In this document: positions 11,201 through 21,666 of the stretch, one piece after another | Position numbering within the stretch: the first letter of the stretch is position 1 | Layout of the letters: every line of letters starts with the position of its first letter | Assembly (NCBI GenBank): GCA_030267965.1 | Contig: BRYA01000327.1 | Coordinates: forward strand, 1 to 48,683 | Origin: Triparma columacea | Taxonomy: Eukaryota; Sar; Bolidophyceae; Parmales; Triparmaceae | DNA length: 48,683 bases | Direction of reading: 5' to 3' | The notes under the pieces: generated by a model | The model's database searches: none | Seen by the model: the letters and a program-made list of their open reading frames with translations, nothing else | What the model was told of the DNA's origin: nothing | Program-made: the position numbers and the translations under genes

Positions 11201-11721
11201 TCACCGCTCTTCAGGCTGACCACATCTCCCACCACGAGGGCATCAGGGTTGATCCTGATGGTGTTTCCGTTCCTGATGACCGAGCACCTCTCCATGGCCT
11301 CGGAGTTCTTCTCGAGATTGCGGAACTGGAGCTCCTTCTGGTAGTCGTTTGTCGCAGTCACGAGTGCGACGAGGAGGACGGCGAGAAGAATCGCGCATCC
11401 CTCGATCCAGCCCTTTTCTGGGTTCTCATATGACCCGATTACGAGACTCACAATGGCGGCGACAATGAGGATGATGAGGGTGAGATCGTTGAAGGAGTCG
11501 ATGAAATACTGAAGGAACGTTGTCATAGGCTTCTCGGGAAACACATTTCCCCCAAACTTGGCCCTCTGCACATCGACCTGCTCGTCGCTGAGGCCGGTCT
11601 TAAGGTTGAGCCCAATGCGGTCCGCAATCCCCTGGACACCTCCGAGCTCGTCCAGGTTCTTCTTGTTGTCGTCACGGGCGCCCTCGACATTCATGCTGTC
11701 GAGATTTTCCTGGGTGAGCAT
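8250..11721 (-). CDS. ATP2B: Plasma-membrane-type (P2B) Ca2+-transporting ATPase
   Basis: Three exons, 11721-11128, 11023-10518 and 10401-8250, sum to 3252 nt (1083 aa) with perfect phases (0, then 2). The protein pumps Ca2+ out of the cytosol at the expense of ATP. P-type landmarks are in order: ALTGE in the actuator domain at the first exon end, PEGLPLAVAISLSYS in TM4, the phosphorylation motif DKTGTLTEN at about residue 358 ending exon 2, and TGDGTNDAPAL in the hinge. The last is followed by QNASDIVITDDKFSSIV, typical of the P2B group. The N-terminus has the GGVQGIADRI region common to PMCAs. The C-terminus stops shortly after the last membrane helix (FFGYDMPK), so the long calmodulin-binding tail of animal PMCAs is missing. 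The start at 11721 is the first Met of the open frame; a 5' UTR intron is possible. Confidence 0.93.
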
Positions 11722-12381
11722 CTCTCCTTTGCCCCCGGAGGGGATTACCTGTGCCTGGAGGGAGGAGGGAAGGAGTCAGTCAGTTTCTTGAGAAAGGCGG
11801 GGTATAGAGGGGTATTGAGGTTGGGGAGGGGTAGCGAGGAATCAGGGGGGCAAACATCGGGGATAATAGCTACACAGAAATAGGGAGCATCGACGGAATT
11901 GTCCCAAAGCAGCCCTGTATTACATAAATAGTCCCAGGCCACAGTCACGTTCGTACCATCCCAACACCTTGTTCTTGGTCAGACTTTGTATTACCCTCCT
12001 GGCCCATCAAGGAAATAACTCAACAAGCTTTAGAACCCTGCGGGACACAGGAAACGGGTGTGGGTAAGGGGTGAGGAGCGAGGGGTTGAGAGTGAGAGAG
12101 GAGAGGAGACTGGGAGAAGTTCGGAGGATCTAGGAATTGAGGGCTCAATTTTTCTTCGGTTGCAACAGGTTGCGGCCATTTGAATCACGGACCTGACCCC
12201 TCGAGCTCATAGACCCAGTCCTACATACAAAAGACTCACCTTTGTTCGCAAACAACAGTACTAAACTTGGCAAAATTTTGGGGCATTGCTGTTGGGAAGG
12301 GTGAGGCGGCGGGTCAAAAATTTCACTGAGTGATTCTGATAACTTTTTCCGACGAAGTGAAGATCATCAAGGTCATACAAA
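11722..12381. promoter_or_regulatory. shared upstream region between divergent PMCA and NAGLU genes
   Basis: This 660-bp gap separates two genes transcribed away from each other and should hold both promoters. There are purine-rich stretches (12050-12120) and no clear TATA box. No RNA gene or conserved element was recognised. Confidence 0.4.
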
Positions 12382-15000
12382 ATGTGGGTTCCATTACTCC
12401 TCCTCTTAGCCACTCTCGCCCCAACAAACTGTTCCCCCGTAACTTCTCAAAACTCGACAGCGTATGATGTGCTAATAGATTCCCTGCCCGACAGTTTGTC
12501 CTCACTTTTCAACCTCACCTTGTGTGACAGCGAAGCCACTGGGGACTACTCGTTCACCCACAAATCAGAAGGCGGCGTTGTCATTGTGGAGGGATCTTCT
12601 GGGGTGGCACTGACTGCTGGGGCTTTGGATTGGTTGAAGATATACGGGAATGTTTCCATATCGTGGGGTGCTACGGGAGGTAAGAGATTGGGGCGAGAGC
12701 AGGGGCCAAGGCAGGTGTAGTGTGTAGCGATGTACAAGCAAATTTTGTCAGGCAACGTTTAGCTGAAGATTGGCATGTTGTCGTGCATCACACGCCCCTT
12801 AAACCCCTTCCCTCCCCTCCCCTCCCCTCCCCTAAAAGGTGATTCCTTCCCCCCCTCCACCTTTACCCCACCCCCCACTCCCCCCACCACCAAGACCTCC
12901 CCTTATAGCCACGTTTACTACAACAATGTCTGCACCTACGGTTATTCCGGCATGTGGTGGTGGGACTGGTCCCGCTGGTCCTCTGAGCTCGATCGGATGG
13001 CCTTGAATGGCGTCACTAGCCCGCTGCTGGCACTGGGGCAGGAACTTGTCTGGAACATGGTGTGGGAGGAAGAGGGGCTCGACCAGGAGGAGATAGATGA
13101 GTGGAATGCAGGGCCGGCTTATCAGGCTTGGTTTTACATGGGAAACTTGAGGTATGATAGTTCCGAAGCGGCTTTTTTTCAATTGCCGTGAGTCTCACCC
13201 TTGAGTTCCCCCCCTCCCCCCCTCACTTCCCCCTGAAGATCATTCGGTGGCCCAGTCAGCCTCCCATACATGTCCCGTACTGCGGAGCTCCAAAAAAAGA
13301 TCCTTTATAAGGCCCGTTCTCTCGGCATGACCCCCATCCTCCCCTCCTTCTCAGGTTTCGTCCCCGAGGCTTACCAGGCTCACAACCCCTCCGCAGACGT
13401 CAAGCACACGGACGGAGGGTGGGGGGGGGACTTTGAACCTGTAGCTTACGTAGAACCGACATCTGAAGCGTTCAAGGCGATCTCAAGATCCTTCATCACC
13501 AAATACTGCGAGACCTTCGAGTGCAACAAGGACTCTCCCAACTACTTCGCTGCGGACCTGTACAACGAGCTAAGTCCCCCCTCCTCGGACCCTACTTACC
13601 TCTCCTCCGCCTCTGCCGCCGTGTACGACGCCATGGTGGCGGCCGACCCGAACGCAGTGTGGGTAACGCAGGGCTGGATGTTCTCCAGCGATGCGGCGTT
13701 CTGGCAGAAGGAGCAGGTAGAGGCGTTCATGGTGGGACCGCCAGATGACAAGTTCATAGTCATTGACCTCTTCGCGGAGGAGGTGCCCATATGGAAGACG
13801 ACCGATTCCTTCTTTGGTCGGTCTTACATATTCTCAACCATTTTCAATTTCGGGGGAAGGTCTGGTATTTACGGCATGCTACCCAACATAACCTCGGGTA
13901 TCACCGAGTCCTTAACCACCTCCGACAGCATGATCGGTCTCGGCGCCGCCCCCGAGGCCATCGAGACCAACCCCATTGACTACGACCTCCTCTGGGACCA
14001 TGTGTACAACACGGACCTTCACGACATCCCTACGTTCGTCGACAATTACGCTTCTCGCCGGTACAAGACGTCCTCGGGTGCGGCGGCGGTCGCCTTGAGG
14101 TCGGCCTGGTCCTCCCTTCGCGTCAGCGCCCTCGCCCAGACCGCCTTGAGCCAGGGTTCCATCGGCAGCGTGTTCGCTCTCCGTCCAGAGTTCAACGCTA
14201 CCCAGCTCGGCTGCTGCGCCCAGCTTCCGGTGTACTACGACCTTCAGGATATGATCGACGCTTTGGGGTCCCTGCTAGAGGCTGGGAGCGAAGACGAGGG
14301 ACTGGAGGAGCAGGGGACTTACAGGTTCGACGTCATTAACGTGGCGGTTCAAGTGCTTTCTAACGAGGCGATGAGGGTTTACGGGTTGATGAACAACGCG
14401 CATGACATCGGATCTGGCATCAGGTGAGAGGCTCTAGAGCGAAAAAGGTTTGAAGGCAGTGTGTTTGCAGCGGGCGAGTTTGTTGATGGCTAATCCACGA
14501 AACACGCACACCTTAGAGAAAACATGGATTACTTCCTCTCCCTCCTCGACTTGACAGACTCTCTTCTCCTCGATCAGCCTGAAAGGATGCTCGGTTTCTG
14601 GATCTCAAAGTCTCGCCTCGCTGCATCTGGTGAGGAGGCCGACTCGGAGGCCGACCACATGGAGCTTAACGCTAGGACGATTGTAACGATATGGGGGGAC
14701 AAGGGCTCCTCCCTCAATGAGTACAGCTACAGACTTTGGTCCGGGCTGTTGTCCACGTTCTACAGGTTGCGCTGGGAGAAGTTCTTCTCTGCCGTTCTCG
14801 CAAACCCTTCAGCGTTCGACCAGGGGAAGTTCACGGAAGACGTGACGGAGTGGGAGTACGGGTGGACGAAGCTCACGACGGAGGACATTGTTCTCCCGAG
14901 CGAGCCAAATGGGAAGGGGGTAGAACTTGCCAAGGAGGTTTATGGAATGTTTTCGGGGGGAAGGAAGCGGGGGGAGGAACATCCTTTTGCAATTAATTGA
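12382..15000 (+). CDS. NAGLU: Alpha-N-acetylglucosaminidase (GH89)
   Basis: Four exons, 12382-12679, 12839-13187, 13239-14423 and 14517-15000, give 2316 nt (771 aa; human NAGLU is 743 aa), with phases 1, 2 and 2 conserved. The enzyme removes terminal alpha-linked N-acetylglucosamine in lysosomes or vacuoles. The protein starts with a signal peptide (MWVPLLLLLATLAPTNCS). Exon 2 carries the family's WWWDWSRW.SELDRMALNG block, and exon 3 carries SLGMTPILPSFSG. The two likely catalytic glutamates are E326 (YNELSPPSSDP) and E455 (GLGAAPEAIE), matching human FNEMQPP and GMAPEGI. N-glycosylation sites such as NITS are present. Intron 1 ends in repeated CCCCT units and an unusual AAAAG acceptor. Intron 3 contains the recurring GAGCGAAA element. 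Confidence 0.93.
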
Positions 15001-15335
15001 AGATACTTGAAAAGTAGCGCTAGTATGAAGCGAATGTACGATGTCTTGCCGCTTCCCACTAAATTCCCCCTAAATTCCTCCCATTGGGTTTCTTCCACTT
15101 GGCACTCTCCTGACTTTCACTTTTCCGCCTTTCCCCCTCGATTTTGCTCTTCTGACCACTTTATTCCCCCTGATTAGAGGTGGTCAATCTTTCTCCATCA
15201 ACTAACGTCCAATCTCAATTCTTCTCATTTTCCGTACGGTTAGTAGGTTCATTCACCCTTGTGTTTGTAGTTTATATCAAATTAAGCGTGTTTAGCCTGT
15301 GTGATCTATTTTAGTTCGAATCCTCGGGTGTTGAT
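15001..15335. promoter_or_regulatory. intergenic region between NAGLU and DRP5B
   Basis: This 335-bp stretch between two plus-strand genes holds the 3' end of NAGLU and the DRP5B promoter. The left half is C/T-rich and the right half AT-rich. A tRNA B-box-like GTTCGAATCC occurs near 15315 but no cloverleaf can be folded around it. Confidence 0.4.
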
Positions 15336-18300
15336 ATGGTTGGATTTCAAAGCCTGTTTGGCCTTGTTTGTCTAGCACAGTCAAGTTTCGCAATTTATCA
15401 ACTACAACGTACAACACCTGTGTGTCTATCATCGTGTATTCCTACATCTCAGATCAAATCACTCAAACTTCGAGGCGGGAGCGAGGAATACAACAGAGAA
15501 GATGGACAATATTACACCAATGACTTCAATAATCAATACGACAACATGACTGACGACGATGATAATATCATGACGATGGACGACGACAATGATTACGCTC
15601 AATTCGGTCAACAAACCCCTACAAACAACAATAAAACACCCACGTCTCCATCCTCCACATCCTCCACTTCCACCTCTTCCTCCACCTCCACCTCCACCGC
15701 CAACTCCAACGCATCAGCAGCCGCAAAGCCGAGGTCTTCTTCAGCCCAGTTCATTAAGGGCGCGGAGAAAGGTGCCCTCTACGATGCTTACAACCTCCTG
15801 CACACTTTAGCCCAGGATTTCCAGAAGCCCTTTGACGCCCCCGCAGTCCTTGTCGTGGGCCACCAGTCCTCGGGGAAGTCCGCCCTCATCGAGGCCCTCA
15901 TGGGCTTCCAGTTCAACCAGGTTGGGGGGGGGACGAAGACCAGGAGGCCCGTGGCCCTGCGCATGCAGTACAACCCTAAGTGCAAGGAACCAAAGTGCTT
16001 CCTACAGGGAGATGATGGGGTCGAGGTAAGTGAACAAACGCATGAGGGGGGACGACGGAGGGTCGCGACGACGAATCATATGCTAACCCCCCCCCCCCCC
16101 CACAGAGGCCCACCTCACTGACTGAGATTCAGGAGTACATCGAGTCCGAGAACCACCGTCTCGAGAAGGACCCCGTCCGTTGCTTCGACAGCCGCGAGAT
16201 AAACATCCGCATGGAGTACAAGTACTGCCCCAACCTCATCCTCATTGACACCCCTGGCCTAATCGCCGCCCCAAGGACCCCCAAGGGTTCCACCAGCAAC
16301 ATGCAGACGAAGGCGCTACTAGCGAGCGCCAAGGAGGCGGAAAAGCTGGTGATCAATAAGATGAGGTGCCAGGACTACATCATACTATGCGTTGAGGACA
16401 CGGCGGACTGGAAGCATGGACAGGTGAGGGGGGAAAATGATGGGGAGGAAAACTGAAGCACCCGATGTGCCTCTCGACTCTACGCTTGCTAACCCCAAAC
16501 CATTCCCCACACGCAGACCCGCGAGATCGTCCAGAAGGCCGACCCCGATCTCTCCCGCACAGTGATCGTAAACACGAAGCTCGACACCAAGGTCCCCCAG
16601 TTCGGCGATCCCGCCGATGTGGAGGAGTTCCTTAAGGCCCCCATCGTGTCCAAGCTCGCCCCCCACAAACTAGGCGGCCCTTTCTTCACAAGTGTACCGA
16701 GCGGAAGGGTCGGTGATGGGGAGAGCTACCTCTTCAGGGACGACGACGAGTTCGTGGGAGCATGCGCGGAAAACGAAGAGACTGACAGGGAGGTCGTTAG
16801 GTCACGCCTAGTCTCAGGCCCGGCCATCACAAAGGCCCTGCTACCGAGGGTGGGAATTTCGCGCCTGAGGGGATTCCTTGAGAGGCGGGTCGACGAGTGC
16901 TACAGGAGGAATGTAGCGAAGATTGTACCACTCCTCCAGGCCGAGCACGCCCAGGCCGCCAAGAGGCTAGAGGCGTGCGAGAAGGAGCTCGAGGCCCTGA
17001 GCCTCGACAGACTCAAGGCGGGCGCCGACGCGTTCTGCGAGGGTTTCTGCGCGGCACTCAAGGAAGCCATCCACGGTAGCGTCGTCGCGCCTCCGTCAAC
17101 ATTCGGGGAAACGCTGGGGCAAGAAAACTTATCCGCAGGATCCTTCCACGACACGTGCGCCATGGCCGTCTCGGAGAGGGGCTGGGAGCGCCTCGTTGTC
17201 TCAGATGTTGGGAACAAGGACCACAGACTCTACGGAGGATCGCAGTACCACAGGGCCCTGAGGGAGTTCACCCTCGCCACAAGGTGCCTGAGACTACCAA
17301 CCATCACAGAGGACGAGGTCGCCAACGCCGCAGGAGTGGGGGAGGTGCACGACGGGGTCAACTTCCTGAGGGCCGCGTGCGTGATTGCGGTGGAGAAGGC
17401 GAAGACGAGCTTCGACCCACTACTCGACAGCCTCAAGCTAAGGACGAACCACATCATGGACAGGCTCTTCCCCGTAGCGGAGTTCATGCTGAGGCAAAAG
17501 ATGGAGAGGCAGGGTAGGAACGACTACAGCGGCTCTGCCGAGGGAGCCGAGATCATCCACAACCCCCAGTTCAGGGACCTGGTTAGAAACATCTACGAGG
17601 ACTTCATCGACAAGTGCGCCGACTCGTGCATGATGAGGTGCAGGGACGACCTCACAGCCCTAACGAGGTACGTGACTTGGGACCTCAACGAGAGGAGCTC
17701 AGGGGCACTTATGAGGTCACTACCAGACCAGGGGGACATCGTAAGTGTCTACCAGGTCGCAGTAGCGAGCAGCGAGAAGGCCAAGAAGCTCGAAGGGGGA
17801 GCAACCGGGAAGGAGGGGAAGGCGGACACCAGCGTGGCCCTGAGGCCCAGGCAAGGCCGCAGCTCGGCTTCGCTCGTCTCGGCGAACGAGAGAGAGCGCG
17901 ACTACCATAACCTCCTCCAGCTCATGGAGGAGGCAGCGTGCTCCCGCGACGCCAACCGCACAAACCTCGTCGTCTCGGGCCTTGTCCAGCACATCGTCAC
18001 GCAGTGGAGGGAGTCGTTCGGGAAGAGTGTGTGCGCGAAGTTTAATTGCTTCTTCCTCCTCCCCTTCGTCGAGGAGTTCCAGCGCCACCTCCGCAGCGAG
18101 CTCCAGAGAGTCTACGAGGGGGACATGACCCACATCTTCGACCTCGAGAGCAGCAAGAAAAACCTTGAGAAGCAGGTCGAGGAGCTTAAGAACGAGTGCG
18201 CAGCGAACAAAAGGCTACAGGAGAAGTTTGAGGCCGTCAGCTCAATGTTACAGGAGCAAAACCCCGGGGGGGGAAAGAGTGGGGGGGTAGGAGAGGCTAG

Positions 18301-18343
18301 GGCGGCTAGCGCCAAGAGAAGAAACCAGAATACACGACGATAA
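15336..18343 (+). CDS. DRP5B: Plastid-division dynamin-related GTPase, DRP5B/ARC5 type
   Basis: Exons 15336-16025, 16106-16423 and 16517-18343 (phase-0 introns) give 944 aa. The protein constricts the plastid from outside its envelope during division. GTPase motifs: P-loop GHQSSGKS (175-182), the switch region VGGGTKTRRPVALRM, DTPG (D278) and TKLD (about 357). The following blocks FFTSVPSGRVG, RLYGGSQYHRALREF and TTRYVTW-like ALTRYVTW match plant ARC5 closely, so the subfamily call is firm. The C-terminus has a charged coiled coil (about 895-930). Before the GTPase domain lie about 150 residues: a hydrophobic signal-peptide-like start (FGLVCLAQSSFA), then LKLRGG, an Asp/Asn-rich patch and a Ser/Thr tract. 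This is absent from plant ARC5 and fits bipartite targeting to a secondary plastid. Confidence 0.93.
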
Positions 18344-18547
18344 AAGGAAGAAACACTGTCAAGTGTCAAGGGAAAGGGGGGGGGGGGGCAAAGGAACGGG
18401 CCACTGTAAAGTACACCAATCAAAATCAAGACACAACCACAACAACAACACACACCACACGCCAAAGTAGGGGAGCGACTCACGCGGGGGGATTAATTTC
18501 AATTTCGCGTTCGTTGGTTACAAACAATAAAGGGTTAGGGTTAACGT
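18344..18547. terminator. convergent 3' region of DRP5B and NMNAT genes
   Basis: A 204-bp gap between convergent genes. AATAAA at 18526-18531 is a candidate polyadenylation signal for the plus-strand gene. A G run (18377-18389), an ACA-rich tract and a short GGGTTAGGGTTA (18533-18544) are present. Confidence 0.35.
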
Positions 18548-21236
18548 TCACCACAACAGAGTGAAGTCCTGCTTGTGCTTGACTGCCCCACTTTGCAAGA
18601 GAAGGTTCTCCATCTCTCTCTCCTTCTCCTTGTCGATCATGAGGCTATTCGGCATCTGAACGTACGGGCGGTCCATCTCGTCCTCGCCCTTGAAGTCGAA
18701 CGATTTGTCCTCCTTGTTCCATCTAACTTCGCCTGACATTTTCATGGGAATCTGGTGCTTCTTCATGTACTTGAACACCTTCTTGCAAAGCTGTTTACTT
18801 ACATCCTTGCCGTTAATTGCATCCTTGCGCACCTTGGAGCTGCGAGTCGTGTCGTTGGGGGTGGGTGGGTTGTGAATGAGTTAGGACCGATGGTTTTCAG
18901 TGTTGATGGGCTGAGGGCCAAGTTTACGGGTGGGATCGTCGTTGGGAGTTCGCGCTCGCCCCGAACCCTCACCTCGATATCCCTTCCAAATCGTTGCTTA
19001 AAATAGCCGTGTCCTCGAGGACGTACGCCACCTCCCTCCACTGTGACGTCAGCTGTTTCAAGAGAGTATCGACAACCATTGGCCTGCAGATGCAGAGGCA
19101 GTTGCAGTTGCGCTGGGTGAGAGCAGTCGCAGATAGCTTGGGCAGCTGGTTCCCGTCGGTGAGGAATATGAGGCGGATGTTTTCATCCTGAAATGCGCTA
19201 TCGACAATCTCCCTAATGTGATCGAGGACACTGAGGTAATCGAGAACGCGTCGACGTGTGATTTCCCAAGGGTCGACCGTCAGCCAGGCGGAGTCTCCAA
19301 CCGCCAGGCGCGCCATTGAGAGGCGGTGCTTCGTGGGTATTATTTCCTTCGGCTTCTGCCTGAACTTTTGCCTAACAGTCGTTTGATGGTTCAAACTAAC
19401 AATGCCCCCGAGGACCTCAAAGTGGGAGTGATTCTCGAGGAAGCTACGCGCGAGGTAAAACATGCGCAGGTGCAGGCGGTGGAGAGGATTATAGCAACCG
19501 CTCCCGACCAGGATTACCTTTTCTCTTTTGCAGTTTGGGCCAAGCTCTCTCAGGCGCAAGGCAATCTTCACCAGGACTTTGTGTATGACCAACTTAAAGG
19601 GCACAACCGGTTCAATAGAGTCTGTTGGTTTCGGATCAGGATCTGTGGGCAGGGCGGTGTTTGGTCTGGGGCGAGAGAAGGGAGGTTTGCATTGTGTTAG
19701 CTTGGTATAATTTGAGTCGTCTCGTCCGTGGTGCTCTGATATTAGCCCATTCTCACCGTTCAGGTGCCATGCTCTGCTCGTCCTCCTCATCATCGAAAAC
19801 CCCCGCCTGTGCTCTTTTCTTCTTGTGCACCGGGCTGTTTCTAAACTCCCCAATATGTCCTTCCAGCCACTGCCTGAATCCGCTAATAGTATCCTTCGTT
19901 ATGCCGTTTGTTTCAAAGCTAATAAGATGAGACAAGAGGACCCTATCGTCCCTCGCAAGGAGGTACCGTATGAGCCGATCCTCATTCTCATTTATGATCT
20001 TCTCAAGCACGAGCTTGCTGATTATTTCCCCCGGCGCGTAACCAAACTTCTCCAAGCAGGCACCCTGGCTGATGTTGTTTGGAGAGAAAATGTCTGTCGT
20101 CGTAAGGTCAACGGAGGGGTAACTTGGCATCTTAAGTCGAGTGACGCCGGCGGGAGTTTTGGGGAGAGGTGAAAGTTGCGGTTGGTTGCTTGCGTGTTCA
20201 TCTTTGTCTTCCATGGAATACGCTGAATCAGAGTCAAAACTGCAATGAGCGGAGCGAAATCGCGAAGGAGAGGTGTTTAGATTTGGTTGGCTTTTCGCGA
20301 ATGTTGACGCGGCGCAAAATCCCAAATCTTGGCAATTAACAAACACCCTCACGCTCTCTCATTCTCCCATTATCCTCACCTCCCCAAAGTGGTGTAGCTA
20401 TCTTGGCTTTCAAAGCGTCTCCTGCCTGCCACAAGTTCCTCGTCATCGTCAATTAGTCCCTTCTTGTGTCCCGCCGGCATCACCCTCCCAACTTCCGGTA
20501 TGGCCCTCTGTAGCGTTGCGTTTGAGGATGACGGTGTCATGGTGGTGAGGGTTGACTCCCCGTATTTATTCTCCAAGGTTACGGTCTTCTCAACCTCGGG
20601 GACACGACCCATGTCAACGAACCCGAGCTCCCCACCACGAGGCGCCCCGAGGGTAGGAGCTGGGAAGTGCTTGTCAAGTAGGTCCTCAGGGGAGGTGCTC
20701 CTTGAAGGTTTCGACGACGACGAAGGTGCAGAATCCTTGCTGAAAGACGCACGGCGGAACTTGGGCTTCAAGGGATTACCGGACGCGTCGGACGATGATG
20801 GGGACGCACGGTTGCTGTAAGTTGAGGGTCTCAGCACCCCCGGCGGCGACGGTGATAGTGGGGTTTGTTGTTGGGTAGGCTTTGATGAGTTTGAGGAAGG
20901 AGGAGGCCTGCCGGCGGGAATAACGGACTTCAGGTCGGCCTCGTCCTCGCTGCTGCTATCGCTCCCGTCGGGGAGCCCCTTCACTTGCGCGACGTTCGCG
21001 TTCTCCTTAAGCTTGTTCTCCAGCATTGCTACCTTGGCTCGAAGCATGGCAAGCTCTGAGGCCTCTGAAGATTCACCGGAGGTAGAAGGCTTGGTAGAGG
21101 GTTTAATTCCCACAGTAGGCTTAGAGGTTACCGAAGTTTTCCGCTTGAGAGGCTTTATCATCATCATTTTTGCCTTCTTTGGAAGCAAGGTCGGGGGGTA
21201 TGGGGTGGAAGGGGTTGGGTTTTTCAGAGGAAGCAA
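18548..21236 (-). CDS. NMNAT: Long protein with C-terminal nicotinamide-nucleotide adenylyltransferase domain
   Basis: Four exons, 21236-20380, 20239-19757, 19665-18973 and 18839-18548, total 2325 nt (774 aa), with all junctions in phase 2. The C-terminal third is an NMNAT, which makes NAD+ from NMN and ATP. Seen in order: GCYNPLHRLHLRMF (nucleotide-binding GxxNPxHxxH), KHRLSMARLAV, WLTVDPWEI and, across the last intron, ISSSKVR (equivalent to the family's ISSTKVR). Residues 1-285 are Ser/Pro-rich and disordered with a short heptad-like piece (ELAMLRAKVAMLENKL). The middle section (about 290-440) is unassigned. Typical NMNATs are about 280-400 aa, so the N-terminal 450 residues are an addition. 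The exon 1-2 join relies on a good acceptor (CTCATTGCAG) and matching phase. If it is wrong, two adjacent genes are present, with the NMNAT starting near 20213. Confidence 0.82.
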
Positions 21237-21666
21237 AGTTCGCTTGGGTAATTTACCCGCGCGAGCAACACAATGAGGGAAGACTTGGACCGCCGACGCT
21301 ACGATGTGATGGCGAGGAGCGTTCTAGGTTGATGACAACAAGTTAAAAAAGTGAGCAACGGGTCCTTTATTTTTGCTTGATCTTGTTTTTTTGGTCACTT
21401 TTTTTGGGTCTCCGTTCCTTTCGCGGAAGAGAAGAGAAGAGACCCTCAGCGTCCTTTTCTCTTCTCCCCCGAATATATCCCTGCTAACAATGATATAATT
21501 ATCGTTCGTCCTTATACCAATAAATGTTCCTTTTACCCCTCCCCTAAACTCCCCCCTCCCCTCCTCTCTACTCGTCCCCCTTCCCTCCGTTCCCTACTCT
21601 GTCCTAGTTCATGTTCTTGTACGCCTCCCCATTCCTCCCCCCCCGTTCTTATCCCTCTTCATAACT
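21237..21666. other. intergenic region with a degenerate copy of the RBM22 C-terminal tail
   Basis: A 430-bp gap downstream of RBM22. Around 21581-21640 the sequence repeats, with changes, the end of the RBM22 coding region at 21686-21745, about 105 bp away. Read on the minus strand, the coding tail YASMNKDRLGSGG corresponds to YKNMN-stop-DRVGNGG in the copy. GAAGA repeats (21428-21441) and an AT-rich block (21490-21530) are also present. Confidence 0.55.

Noticed and set aside
15310..15325. GTTCGAATCC, a tRNA B-box-like sequence
   Set aside because: The flanks cannot form a T-stem, acceptor stem or anticodon arm; most likely promoter sequence of DRP5B.
18533..18544. GGGTTAGGGTTA, two canonical telomere-type units
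   Set aside because: Only two units in an intergenic gap; too short to call an interstitial telomere.
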